25,402 nt of DNA, taken from NCBI GenBank assembly GCA_964539235.1, contig CAZIIK010000089.1, forward strand, positions 1-25,402, read 5' to 3'. Source of the DNA: CAZIIK01 sp964539235. GTDB taxonomy: Bacteria > Pseudomonadota > Gammaproteobacteria > Francisellales > CACEW01. The stretch's first letter is position 1; every line of letters starts with the position of its first letter. This document shows, piece after piece, positions 1 to 9,162 of this stretch. A program made the translations under genes and the position numbers. Below the pieces are notes generated by a model that was not told the origin of the DNA, did not search any database, and saw only the letters and a program-made list of their open reading frames with translations.

Positions 1-2
1 AC

Positions 3-94
3 GCTGCCGAAAGATTTTTTGTTCTCACTCTGGCACACTACGTCAGCTATATGCGCCGACATTTGTGCCGCCGTTCACCCAAAAAATCGGCAGC
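3..94. repeat. Imperfect palindrome beside truncated rpoS-like gene
   Basis: Arms at 3-21 and 80-94 are reverse complements apart from a three-base insertion in the left arm. An inner pair (GGCACA near 32-37, TGTGCC near 64-69) extends the potential hairpin. It lies just past the point where the sigma-factor gene at 104-709 loses similarity to its family, so it may be a small palindromic or MITE-like element, or an end of one. The window edge cuts off its context and I cannot assign a family. Confidence 0.45.
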
Positions 95-103
95 TATCGC
101 GGA

Positions 104-709
104 CTACTCGCCTCGCTTTTCAAGCTCCATGGCTCGCAGCGTATGCTCGGCCAGTTCTGTTAAAGTGGGTTCGCGCTGGTAGATTTTACGCAATTCTGCC
201 ATGGCACGTAGGTGGCTATTTAATTCTTTGAGTACATGAATCGGCACACGAATAGTGCGTGCTTGGTTGAGTAATGAGCGTTCAATATTTTGTTTGATCC
301 ACCAAGTGGCATAGGTAGAAAAACGAAATCCTAGTGTCGGGTCAAACTTTTCAACTGCATGTATCAGGCCCAGGTTGCCTTCTTCGATTAGATCTATAAA
401 AGGTAGGCCTTTGTTCATATAGCGTTTGGCCATGCGGACAACCAATCTTAGATTAGCTTCAACCATTTGATTAAATGCTTTCTGATCGTTTTCTTTAATG
501 CGCAAAGCCAGTTGAATTTCTTCTTCTGCACTGAGCAGAGGTTGGCTCAAGCTGCGTAAGTATAAACTCGTGATGTCGCGTTCGTTACCTACAGCCGCGG
601 GCTCTGGTGTGCTATTCGGCAATTTCTGCGGCGTATCGCAGTGGGGTGGTTTTTGTGTGTTGGTGTGTTCAACGTGTGTGATGGAGTCATTTTCGCATTC
701 AGCTAACAT
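104..709 (-). pseudogene. rpoS: Truncated RpoS-like sigma-70 factor
   Basis: N-terminal part of a sigma-70 family factor of the RpoS type. After a non-conserved leader of about 45 residues it has region 1.2 (ITSLYLRSL), then region 2 with NLRLVVRMAKRY, DLIEEGNLGLIHAVEKFD and the -10-recognition block FRFSTYATWWIKQNIER, then RTIRVPIHVLKELN at the start of region 3. Similarity stops near TLTELAEHT (about base 140); a dozen unrelated residues follow and then TAG. About 100 residues expected in the family, including the -35-binding region 4.2, are absent, and the DNA further downstream shows no sigma-like reading. The ATG at 709 has a GGAAAGG-like ribosome site. Even if translated it could not recognise normal promoters. 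It is a paralogue of the gene at 14819-15718, sharing HVLKELN and the region-2 motifs. Truncation by a rearrangement or insertion is my inference. Confidence 0.8.
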
Positions 710-962
710 GGCCTTTCCCTTTACAGTGTTGGTCGTTTATTCAGCTGTTATACATACAAGCGTCATTACGCTGTATGCCGAGACGTTTGGTGGCTCTATA
801 TCCTAATCGGCACACACTCCTCAAAAACGTGACTCTTTTTTATGGTCGAGGGTGATTCTATCGATATTATGTTTAATTTCAAGAGTTTTTCTTTATTATT
901 GAGTGAGTTACAAGTAATCTTGTCCTCAGTATCTCTGGTATAAAAATATAAAGCGCACGCAT

Positions 963-1967
963 ATGATCGCAATTTTATCTTACCCTTTAGCCGTTTTATT
1001 ATGTTTTGGTGCAATGATTTGTTGGGGCTCTTGGGCTAATACCCTCAAACTGTGTCAGCCAGGTTGGCGTTTTCAGTTGTACTATTGGGACTATACGCTA
1101 GGCATGTTAATAGTTGCTGTTATTGCTGCTTTCACGTTGGGGAGTTGGGGGCATGTTGGATCTGGTTTTTTGGCTAATATGCGTCAGGCGAATGTGACGT
1201 GTCTGTTAGAAGTGTTTTGCTCAGGTGTATTATTTAATTTGAGCAATGTTTTGCTCACAGCTGCTGTTGAGATTTCAGGTATGGCAATGGCATTTCCCAT
1301 TGGCGTCGGTTTGGCTTTATCGTTAGGTGTGTTGACCGGGTATATTGCGGACGCAAAAGGAGATCCCTATTGGTTAGGTGTTGGCGTGTTGTGCATTTTA
1401 TTAGCGATTGTGCTGGATGCAGTGGCTTATGGTCGTCTAGGTAGTAAGACTGCGCACACGCCGAAAAAGGGGATTGTTGTTGCGTTGATTTCAGGTGTGG
1501 TGATGGGGCTTTACTATCCCTTAATGGCAAAAGCGATGTCACCCGATTTATTGCATATTGTACCAGGGACATTAACGCCATATTCCGGTGTATTCGTTTT
1601 TTCTGTTGGGATTGTTGTGTCCACTTTTGTGTGGAATGGTCTCTTAATGTGGCGTCCTTTGCTTGGGGAGCCCATCCCTGTGCAGCATTATTGGACATTA
1701 GGAACATCTAGATGTCATGCATTGGGTTTATTAGGTGGTCTAGTGACTGGCTTGGGGCTGTTGTTTTTGGTGATTTCATCTGTAACAGCTGGCTTTGCTA
1801 TTTCCTATGGGCTTGCACAAGGTGCGACAATGGTGGCGGCATTATGGGGTGTGTTTTTCTGGCGCGAATTTAAACATGCACCCAAGGGCACCAATCGTAT
1901 TTTGGCATTGATGTTCATGTTTTATGTCATTGGTCTATGCGTAATTGTGGCGGCTAAACTGGTTTAG
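963..1967 (+). CDS. GRP-family sugar transporter
   Basis: Intact 334-residue inner-membrane protein that is hydrophobic throughout, with about ten predicted transmembrane helices in the arrangement of the glucose/ribose porter family (drug/metabolite transporter superfamily). The N-terminal block CWGSWANTLKL is characteristic of this family. Members import sugars such as glucose by cation symport; the substrate here cannot be read from sequence. The start at 963 is chosen because it places CWGSWANT at the usual distance from the N-terminus, although no clear Shine-Dalgarno sequence precedes it. The gene stands alone, transcribed away from the truncated sigma gene and towards the peptide synthetase, with an inverted repeat just after its stop. 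It is one of the few accessory genes here without damage, which suggests that carbohydrate uptake is still under selection. Confidence 0.85.
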   Translation: MIAILSYPLAVLLCFGAMICWGSWANTLKLCQPGWRFQLYYWDYTLGMLIVAVIAAFTLGSWGHVGSGFLANMRQANVTCLLEVFCSGVLFNLSNVLLTAAVEISGMAMAFPIGVGLALSLGVLTGYIADAKGDPYWLGVGVLCILLAIVLDAVAYGRLGSKTAHTPKKGIVVALISGVVMGLYYPLMAKAMSPDLLHIVPGTLTPYSGVFVFSVGIVVSTFVWNGLLMWRPLLGEPIPVQHYWTLGTSRCHALGLLGGLVTGLGLLFLVISSVTAGFAISYGLAQGATMVAALWGVFFWREFKHAPKGTNRILALMFMFYVIGLCVIVAAKLV

Positions 1968-2006
1968 GAAGAATGTGCAACAGCCTTTTAGAGTCTGTCG
2001 TCATCT

Positions 2007-2045
2007 TGAAACCTTTGGCCATAACCGAATTGTACAAAGGTTTCA
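2007..2045. terminator. Perfect 11-bp inverted repeat between convergent genes
   Basis: TGAAACCTTTG (2007-2017) and CAAAGGTTTCA (2035-2045) are exact reverse complements separated by 17 bases. After one mismatch the stem can extend three more pairs outward. It lies between the stop of the sugar transporter (+) and the stop of the peptide synthetase (-), the usual place for a bidirectional terminator. No T-tract follows on either side, so intrinsic termination would be weak; it may instead protect mRNA 3' ends. Confidence 0.5.
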
Positions 2046-2069
2046 TGATCAGTGTTCACCTTCGACTGT

Positions 2070-5000
2070 CTATGTTACAGCAGCTTTCTGGTAACTCTTC
2101 GGTAAACCTAGAAAGTGTTCCATTTGCATATATTTAATATAAATTTCCCAAAGGTTTTTGTTGACTTTAGGGTACGCTGTGCCAAAAGACGCCAAGGCAG
2201 CTCGGGCATTTTCCATATTAAAACCACCCGTTTCTCGTTGTGTAGGCAATTGCTGGATATGTTCCAGCTCCATGTAAGCGGGTAAGAAAGGTTTAAGCGC
2301 AAGTTCTTGTTGAGTTGAAAATAATGCGTGATGCCATTGCTCAACTGGAACAATTTCAATGGAATAGCCTAAGGTCTGTAGAATTTTCATCAGTTCTGTC
2401 CAAGAAACCGTGTGTTCGTTGGACAGGTTATAAACCTGAGGGGCTGTGTTATTGGCAACGATTTTTGCCATTGCTTGTGTTAATAAGTTGACCGGCATGA
2501 GATTTAAGGTGTCTTCCCAATTAGGTGATAGACCCAGTTGGATGCAGGTTTTAATCAGGCAATTATTATGATCATTGCGTAGGTCACCAATGCCAGTGAT
2601 GCTATCGCCTGTAATACACGGGAGTCGGAATATGGAGCACTGTAGCCCATGTTGATGGGCTTTGGTGAGTAATTGCTCAGCTAGCCATTTGCTTTGCGCA
2701 TAGCCTGTGCGCAATTTAGAAATATCGCCGCGTGAGTCGGGAAACTTCTCTTGTAGTTTGCCTGCTGCATCCGTTTCAATAATGGCGGATACCGTAGAGG
2801 TGAAATAGAGAGGTTTGTAATCATTCTCTATAGCAAGCTCAATTAATGTATTAACACTATGCGTGTTCGTTGCGCTCAGTTGTTCATAGCTATAGAGGTG
2901 GTTGACCCATGCGCCGTTATGCAGAATGCAGTCTACGTTTTGCGCCAATTGTTGCCAGGTGTGGATATTAAGGCCTAACCTTTCGGCACTGAGATCGCCG
3001 CAAATAATTTTAACTTGACCAAAGTCAATGGGTAGGTGGTGGCTTCTCGACATCTCCCTCAATCTGTGTAGGGCAGTACTTTCTGTTTTGGCTCTGACTA
3101 AGCAGTAGATCTTGGCCTTGGTATATAGACAAAGCTGATGGAGTAAGTGAATGCCGACGAATCCCGTAGCGCCTGTGAGCAAGATGTGGTGAGGTTTTTT
3201 CAGGTGCTGCAAGGAAACTTTTAAGGAGGCTTGTTTGAGTTTCTCAGGGAATGGCAGCTGATGAATCAATGTTTCGATATTGAAGGCGCTCGACTGCGTG
3301 CGACCATCAGCTTGTAAAATGGGTGAAAGGGCTTTAATGGTGGGTGCCTGAAAAAGATCCTGTAGGGATAATGTCTTATTGAGCTGTTGTTTGACTTGCA
3401 TGACGACTTCAGCTGCCAGAAGCGAGTTTACACCGGTATGAAAGAAATTATCGTCAATGCCAATTTGTTCAACTCGCAGCGTACTTTGCCAGATGCGTGC
3501 GAGTTGGGTTTCAAATTGGTTGCGGGGTGGTAGATATGGCACGCTGTCATCACGCTCTGTATTCTTAGGTTTGGGCAGTGCCTTTTTATCCAGTTTTCCG
3601 TTGGCATTGAGTGGAAGGTCAGTCAATTTAATAAAATGCGATGGTGTCATATATTCCGGCAGCAATTCTGTGATATGTGCGCGTAAGATTGACAGTTGAA
3701 TTTTATCTACTTCAGGTCTTGTGACGTAATAAGCAACCAGTTGCTTGTCTCCGGGTCGAGTTTCAAAGGCGATCACAGCACATTTCTCAATGTCTGGGTG
3801 TGATGAAAGCTGGGCCGTGACGGCGCTTGGAGAGGTCAGCATGCCGCGTATTTTAATTTGATCATCATTGCGATCAATGTAATCAATGGCGCCATTGGGT
3901 AGTCGTCTGGCAATGTCACCGGTTTTCAGCAACTTTGAATGTTCATCTCCAATGGCTGCGAATGGATTCGGGATCAATTTTTGCGCGGTCATCTTAGGTA
4001 AGTTTAGGTAACCCAATGTTAGGCCTACACCGCCAATATGAATTTACCCAGCACAACCGATGGGGACTGGGTTTAAAAATTTATCCAAAATATAAATTTT
4101 CATATTGGCAATAGTATTACCGATAGGGACAAGGGCCGGATGTGTGTTTTGTGTGCAGTCCCAATAAGTAACATCGATGGAAGCCTCTGTTGGGCCATAT
4201 AGATTCGCCAGTAAAATATGAGGGAGCAGCTGCAAACAAGTATTGCGTAGTTTAAGTGGTAGAGCTTCACCACTGCATAAAATGCGTTTCAGATGCATGC
4301 ATTTTTGCGCCACATGCGGTGCTTTTAAAAATGTGGTGAGCATAGAAGGCACAAAGTGTAATGTTGACACTTTTTCTTGCTCGATGATGTTGGCTAAGTA
4401 CTCAGGGTCCTTGTGCATTTCTGGTTCGCACATGAGCGGACGGGCACCTTTAATAAAAGGCCAGGTGAATTCCCAGACTGATACGTCAAACGCGTAAGGG
4501 GTTTTCTGCAGTACCGTATCGTTTTTCGATAGCGAAATTTGGTCTTGCATCCAGAGGATACGATTGCATAGGCCTCTATGTGTGCACAGTACGCCTTTGG
4601 GCTCGCCTGTTGAGCCTGAAGTGTGAATAGCATAGGTAAGGTGGGTTTCTGATAGTGGGACATCTGGGTTTTGGGTTTGAGGGCTCAGTGTCTCATGCCA
4701 ATTGTCAGTTATCAGTATGACTTCACCTTTGTAGGTATGAAGATAACTATATTCTTCGTAGAGTTCTGGTGTGGTAATCACCACGGGTGCTTCAACATTC
4801 TCAATGATTTTTTGTAGGCGTGCCTCGGGTGAATCAGTTGCAATGGGCACATAAGCAGCCCCCGATTTAAAAATGCCGTGAATAACGACGGGTAAGTTCA
4901 GGCTTCTTGGTAGGCAGATTGCAATCATGGCATTGTGGCCATGCTGATAGGTCTGGCCCGTAATTTTTTCAATCAATGTATGTGCAAGTCTGTTAGCCAG

Positions 5001-6830
5001 TTGGTTGAATGCGGTGTAGGTCAGCGTGGTCTCTTGGTATTGAACAGAGATTCGCTGTGGTGTGCGTGTCGTTTGGTGTTCAATAATTTGATGAATGGGT
5101 TTATGTAATGGGTAGAGCCTATCAGTCTGGTTCCGATTATGGATCGTATGTTTTTCATGTTCGGTTAGAATATGGGGAATGTGTATAGCATTATGTGGGT
5201 CCTGTAATAGGCCTTCTAGCAATGCCATGATATGCCCAGGCATATTTCTCACAATACACTGGGATGTTCGGTTCAGGGATTTGTGTGTGTAAAACAGGAC
5301 TTCGTCAGTGCTTTGGCGGAAGACAATTGTAATCGGGCTGCGTGGTGCCAGTTGGTATGTGTCATCGTCTTGCACTAAGGCCAAATGCAAAAGCTCGTGT
5401 GGTTGTTGTGTATGAACGCAAGGGTAACGTATTAACAAGTCATTAGAGAAGGTATGGTGTTCCGCTAAATATTCAAGCTGTGTGCGAGTTTGTTCTAAGA
5501 CATCGAGAAACTCCATGCATGGGTCCAAATGGATGGTATATAGCGTATGGGTGGAAAAAATAGGTTGAAAATAGGGCAGTTCAACGCGCCGAGTTTGGTC
5601 AAACAAGTTAATGGTGCACGTTCCGTAATCGTTGATGCGAAATAAATAAATGGTGATGACGGCGAATAATAGGTTCGATAGCGGGAAGTTGGCCTGAGAT
5701 AATGTATCCGCACGCGCTTTCAAGTTTTTGGTGATAGACAGTGTGGCGATAAGGTCATGCGAGTTGGCGCTGTGATGCGTTTTGAGCTATGTTTTACAAA
5801 GCCTGAGTAATCTGGCGTTTTCTATGCTAGACAGTTGTTTGCGCCAGACTTCTTCATGGGGTTGGATGCGCTTTGCATAATTTTGTAGTAGCCAGTGGGT
5901 ATCTCTGTTAAAAGAACCTAATTGATAGCCCTGGTATAAGGCATATCTGCTAATAAGTTGGGCAGTTGACAATGTTTCATTGTAAATGCTGATGGCTTCG
6001 GAAATACAAATGAGATGCGTAGCTGTGGAGACATAAAGTCCAGAGTTTTCTTCAATTTTAACGATGGTCCCTGGTGGGAGATCTGAGCGTAGATTAGTCG
6101 AAGTAAGTTGTGTTGGAACGAGAAGTTGTCCATCTAGAAAAAACTTGCATGTGGTGAGGTCATTGCTGTAAGCACCAAAGTAGGTAGCGCGGAATAGTCG
6201 CTCAATATATTCAGCTGTGTGTTCCCAGCAAATAATGCCATTGGCATAAGGTCGACTGCTGGCGTAATACAGACTCCTCTGCGAGAGATCTTGTGTTTGA
6301 ACAGAAAGTGCATTGCGCTCGATATTGTTCAGTAAGTCATGGAAACATGCGACGGCTTGCTCATAACACTTGAGGTTTAGACTAAGTGCAGTTTCCTCTT
6401 TTGCTAATGGAAACGTAACCTGTTTAACGATGTCACCTGCGTCGATCTTTTCTGTGACTAAGTGCCATGTAATGCCATGCACATTTTCATTGTTGAGAAT
6501 GGCCCAACAGCTTGCATTACGTCCGGCATAGCGAGGCAGAGGGCCATCGTGATAGTTGATGATTTTTTGGTGCGCATATCCCGGCATTTTCAGCACGGTG
6601 TTGTTGACAATGCTGAATAAGTAGTCGAATGTTTTGTCCTCGACTAAGTCGCCAACGAGATGCGGCGGAACAACACTTAAATTGTGTCGGTGTGCCCATT
6701 CAATGACTTCGATATTGTCTGAAAAGATGCTTAAGATAGTATGCCCGTGTTTCAGCAGCGCATCAGCGCAACGAATACACAGGGTTGTTTCGCCAATAAT
6801 GTGGCAGCGGATCATTTTTTTTGTTTTCAT
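2070..6830 (-). pseudogene. Single-module NRPS (formyltransferase-C*-A-T-reductase) with two in-frame stops
   Basis: One reading frame of 1586 codons, interrupted by TAG at 5787-5789 (codon 348) and TAA at 4044-4046 (codon 929). In order: (1) formyl-tetrahydrofolate-dependent formyltransferase, residues 1 to about 180, with the catalytic set N92, H94, D130 in IINYHDGPLPRY and EKIDAGDIV, plus a C-terminal subdomain (PPGTIVKI); (2) a short condensation-like region beginning HEEVWRKQL, with no HHxxxDG motif; (3) adenylation domain with A2 (FKSGAAYVPIATDSP), A3 (HTSGSTGEPKGV), A4 (FDVSVWE), A5 (NLYGPTEAS), A7 (KTGDIARRLPNG), A8 (DDQIKIRG) and A10 (LPLNANGKLDKKAL); (4) carrier protein with Ser1136 in NFFHTGVNSLLAA; (5) NAD(P)H thioester reductase with TGATGFVGIHLL and YAQSKWLAEQL. 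The specificity residues read D-V-W-H-L-S-L-I-D-K, which matches the serine code. The TAA replaces the conserved Glu of the GELxIGG motif. By family logic it would make an N-formylated, reductively released aminoacyl product. Three fragments (5787-6830, 4044-5723, 2070-4016) remain open. Confidence 0.85.
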
Positions 6831-6989
6831 GGTCTTTTTATTGTTTTTACGATCGACCAGGTATGGTGGTATGCATGGTTAGTGGTTAAACGAATAGTAA
6901 ATGGCGTTCTATCGCTTGCTCCGGCGGATTCTACTGCAAGTGTGTGGTGAATGGAATGCTATTCTGCGGAGGTGTTTGCTGGAAATAAA

Positions 6990-7065
6990 TGGTGGGTCGT
7001 GAAGGATTTGAACCTTCGACCAATTGGTTAAAAGCCAACTGCTCTACCAACTGAGCTATCTGCGC
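6990..7065 (-). tRNA. tRNA-Lys(UUU) with mismatched acceptor stem (copy 1)
   Basis: A 76-base tRNA with encoded CCA, discriminator A, D-arm (GCTC/GAGC), anticodon arm GTTGG-CTTTTAA-CCAAT (anticodon UUU, lysine) and T-arm GAAGG-TTCAAAT-CCTTC. The 5' acceptor strand is GCGCAGA but the 3' strand is ACGACCC, giving only three of seven pairs. The 3' strand pairs perfectly with the 5' strand of the tRNA at 7284-7359, so this is a 5'/3' chimera. Whether it is processed or charged is doubtful. Confidence 0.85.
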
Positions 7066-7283
7066 ATTTTGTTGGAATTTGTTGCTCTCTTATGAGTGCG
7101 GCGGAGTAATAAGGGTAAACGTGACCTTTGGCAAGCTAGTTTTTAATATTATTTACATTCATATTAGAGCTTTTTTCTAAGTGCCTGTATATGGGTAGTT
7201 AACGTAACTGTAATATTTTTGAAAGCTAAAGAGAGAGGGAAATAAAAAAGCCATGTAGTTCAACATGACTTCTTTTAAAAAAA
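7066..7283. other. 218-bp spacer between the chimeric tRNA genes
   Basis: AT-rich spacer between the two tRNA-Lys genes. I find no convincing gene in it. Both tRNAs are on the minus strand, so it would sit inside a joint precursor transcript. In the integration scenario for the swapped acceptor stems it would be what remains of the inserted segment. Confidence 0.5.
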
Positions 7284-7359
7284 TGGTACGCAGACTGGGA
7301 CTCGAACCCAGGACCAATTGGTTAAAAGCCAACTGCTCTACCAGCTGAGCTAACGACCC
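7284..7359 (-). tRNA. tRNA-Lys(UUU) with mismatched acceptor stem (copy 2)
   Basis: A 76-base tRNA with encoded CCA and discriminator A. The D-arm and anticodon arm are identical to copy 1 except for one D-loop base, and the T-arm is CTGGG-TTCGAGT-CCCAG. The acceptor strands are GGGTCGT (5') and TCTGCGT (3'), which form two Watson-Crick and two G-U pairs at best. The 5' strand is the exact complement of the 3' strand of copy 1. The 3' strand pairs with the 5' strand of copy 1 in seven of seven positions, one of them G-U. The two genes therefore look like reciprocal recombinants. Confidence 0.85.
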
Positions 7360-7381
7360 ATAATTCATTTAACTGTAGCGA

Positions 7382-7401
7382 CTGCTCTGTTGGTAGAGCA
7401 G
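7382..7401 (+). repeat. tRNA D-arm-like hairpin on the opposite strand
   Basis: CTGCTCT-GTTGGT-AGAGCAG is a perfect 7-bp stem with a 6-base loop. Read on the plus strand it matches a tRNA D-arm and the start of the anticodon stem (GCTC, GTTGGTA, GAGCAG), as in the two tRNA-Lys genes that lie 20-400 bases away on the minus strand. No acceptor or T-arm accompanies it. It is likely a tRNA-derived fragment, though the match is short. Confidence 0.4.
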
Positions 7402-7426
7402 CTGTTGCTAAGCTTGGCAATCCTGG

Positions 7427-7477
7427 CCTCGCTAATCAACCATCAATAAAAACTGGCGATGCCAGATTTAAGCGAGG
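7427..7477. repeat. Nested inverted repeat upstream of parA
   Basis: The outer arms CCTCGCT (7427-7433) and AGCGAGG (7471-7477) continue with AATC against GATT. They enclose a second perfect hairpin, CTGGC-GAT-GCCAG (7453-7465). The structure lies about 130 bases before the parA start. Possible roles are a partition-site or operator-like element, an RNA leader structure, or a tRNA-locus recombination scar. Sequence alone does not decide. Confidence 0.45.
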
Positions 7478-7525
7478 TGGATTATACAGAAGATCAGGTG
7501 TAATGCAATTCCTGATTTTGGCCGT

Positions 7526-7556
7526 TTGACCTCTATGAGTGCCTCACCGCTACACT
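7526..7556 (+). promoter_or_regulatory. parA: Possible sigma-70 promoter for parAB
   Basis: TTGACC at 7526-7531 and TACACT at 7551-7556 resemble -35 and -10 boxes, but the 19-base spacing is long. An alternative -10 (TATGAT, about 7573) lies closer to the gene. The parA start is preceded by GAGGAG at a normal distance, so translation signals are better supported than the promoter. Confidence 0.25.
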
Positions 7557-7606
7557 ATCGAGTTCGGCTTCGGTATGATGACGCTTTTGCAGGTTGAGGA
7601 GCATGT

Positions 7607-8233
7607 ATGCCAGCATCAAAATGTATTGCGTTATTGCAGCAAAAAGGCGGGCCTGGCAAGACCACAACATCCGTTAATTTGGCGGGTGCTTTACGTGAAT
7701 TAGGTCAAAAAGTTGCGGTCGCTGATATGGATGCCGATAAGCCTGATGCCTGGTCTTGGGCGATTAAAAGCGAAGGTATGCAGAACTTGGTGCAGCAGGT
7801 CGATGAGAAGCAAGCACGCGAGCAAGTCAAAATGCTTAAGGGCGACTATGATTTTGTGATTATCGATACACCACCCAATTTCCAAACAGCGGCGTTGAAA
7901 GCAGCTTTGCTCGCTGATCTGGTGGTGATTCCATCAGCGCCAAGTGGGATGGATTTATCCGGTTTATTGGAGGCAAAAGAATTGGCGTTGACGGCTGATC
8001 GGCCTTATCGTTTGCTGGCAAACCGGATTACTAAAAATACCAATATGAGTCGCAGTTTGTTAAAGGTGCTGCATGAAGACGGCAATGCCTTTGACTCAGC
8101 CATTCCCCAAAGTGTGAAATTTATTGAAGCAGAAACCGCTGGTATTTATATCGGTGATTATGCACCGGAATCTTTGCCGCATATCGAGACGCGTAAGTTG
8201 GCAAAAGAAGTAATAGCTTTCTTTGGATTATAG
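7607..8233 (+). CDS. parA: ParA-family partition ATPase
   Basis: A 208-residue deviant-Walker ATPase of the ParA/MinD superfamily. The Walker A motif KGGPGKTT spans residues 13-20 with the signature lysine K13. Walker A' (ADMDADKPDAW) and Walker B (FVIIDTPPN) follow. ParA proteins form ATP-dependent, DNA-bound gradients that position ParB-DNA complexes. It is short and lacks the N-terminal DNA-binding extension of P1-type ParA, as in the small plasmid-type partition ATPases. GAGGAG precedes the ATG. The stop is 11 bases from the downstream parB start, so the two form an operon. No rsmG/trmE-type neighbours of the usual chromosomal parAB locus are present, which favours a plasmid- or island-derived origin; this is inference. 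Confidence 0.88.
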   Translation: MPASKCIALLQQKGGPGKTTTSVNLAGALRELGQKVAVADMDADKPDAWSWAIKSEGMQNLVQQVDEKQAREQVKMLKGDYDFVIIDTPPNFQTAALKAALLADLVVIPSAPSGMDLSGLLEAKELALTADRPYRLLANRITKNTNMSRSLLKVLHEDGNAFDSAIPQSVKFIEAETAGIYIGDYAPESLPHIETRKLAKEVIAFFGL

Positions 8234-8244
8234 GGGCGAATGAC

Positions 8245-9144
8245 ATGGCAAAGGGAATCTCATTATTTGGGCGTAAACGCACAACGGAACTAGGTACGAC
8301 ACAACGTCAAGCGGAAAAGAAAGATGAATTATTGGCCCTGAAACTGGCTGCGTTGAGCGATGCAGCAGATCCAGCTGGCAATTTACAGCAGATTCCAATC
8401 GATTTGGTCAGTCCAGATCCACAGCAGCCGCGTAAGTTGTTTCGCCAAATTGACAGCTTGGCGGCCAGTATCCGTGAAAAAGGCATTATTCAACCGATTG
8501 TGGTGAAAGCTAAAAATGCGGCATGGCGATACATCATTATTGTCGGTGAGCGTCGTTTCCAAGCAGCCAAACAGGCCGGCTTGACGGCAGTGCCATGCAT
8601 CATTCGCGATGAAGATGATGCCAATACATTGATCTTACAGTTGTTGGAAAATGACCAGCGTGAGAGTGTGTCGCCTTTAGAAGAATCGGGTGCTTTGGCA
8701 CGTTTGATTAATGACATGGCAGTGAATAAAGCACAGGTTGCAAAAGAGCTGGGTCGTGATCCTGGCTGGGTATCTATTCGATTGGGTTTACAGCAGGCCA
8801 GTGATGATATCAAGAATTTGGTGACAGATGGTTTGGTTGAAGACGTGCGTACCTTGCATGAGCTGCGCATGTTGGAGAAAGATCAACCGCAAGCAGCGAA
8901 ACGTTTTATGCAGCGGGTGCGTAAAGATCAAGTGGTTGGTTCTTATCGACAAGTGATTGCGAACTTGCGTCAGCAAAAGGCGAGTCGAAAAACAGCCGCT
9001 AAGCCAGTCAAACCACGTAAAGTCTATGAAATTAAAAAGCAGGGCCAGCTATTGTTGTTGGATGTGGGGACTGATGAGCCATTGCGCTTTTCGGTAACAC
9101 CGGATGTGCTCGTCCAGTTTCTTGCTAATATCACTTATGACTAA
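8245..9144 (+). CDS. parB: ParB/Spo0J-family DNA-binding partition protein
   Basis: A 299-residue ParB-family protein. The N-terminal ParB/sulfiredoxin-like domain starts near residue 45 (IPIDLVSPDPQQPRK) and includes SLAASIREKGIIQPIVV and the GERRFQAAKQAGL box, the CTP-binding and clamp-forming region in characterised ParB proteins. A helix-turn-helix follows (AQVAKELGRDPGWVSIRL), then a basic linker rich in Lys and Arg and a C-terminal segment. It would bind a parS-like site and be moved by the ParA encoded just upstream. The residues between the HTH and the C-terminus are less conserved, as is usual. The start is ATG 8245 with GGGG eight bases upstream; another ATG five bases earlier is out of frame. 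The gene is intact. Confidence 0.9.
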   Translation: MAKGISLFGRKRTTELGTTQRQAEKKDELLALKLAALSDAADPAGNLQQIPIDLVSPDPQQPRKLFRQIDSLAASIREKGIIQPIVVKAKNAAWRYIIIVGERRFQAAKQAGLTAVPCIIRDEDDANTLILQLLENDQRESVSPLEESGALARLINDMAVNKAQVAKELGRDPGWVSIRLGLQQASDDIKNLVTDGLVEDVRTLHELRMLEKDQPQAAKRFMQRVRKDQVVGSYRQVIANLRQQKASRKTAAKPVKPRKVYEIKKQGQLLLLDVGTDEPLRFSVTPDVLVQFLANITYD

Positions 9145-9162
9145 TCATGAAGGAAAATCACC

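Noticed and set aside
1255..1707. 150-codon minus-strand frame inside the sugar transporter gene
   Set aside because: The plus-strand transporter is intact and family-consistent. The antisense frame is polar low-information sequence.
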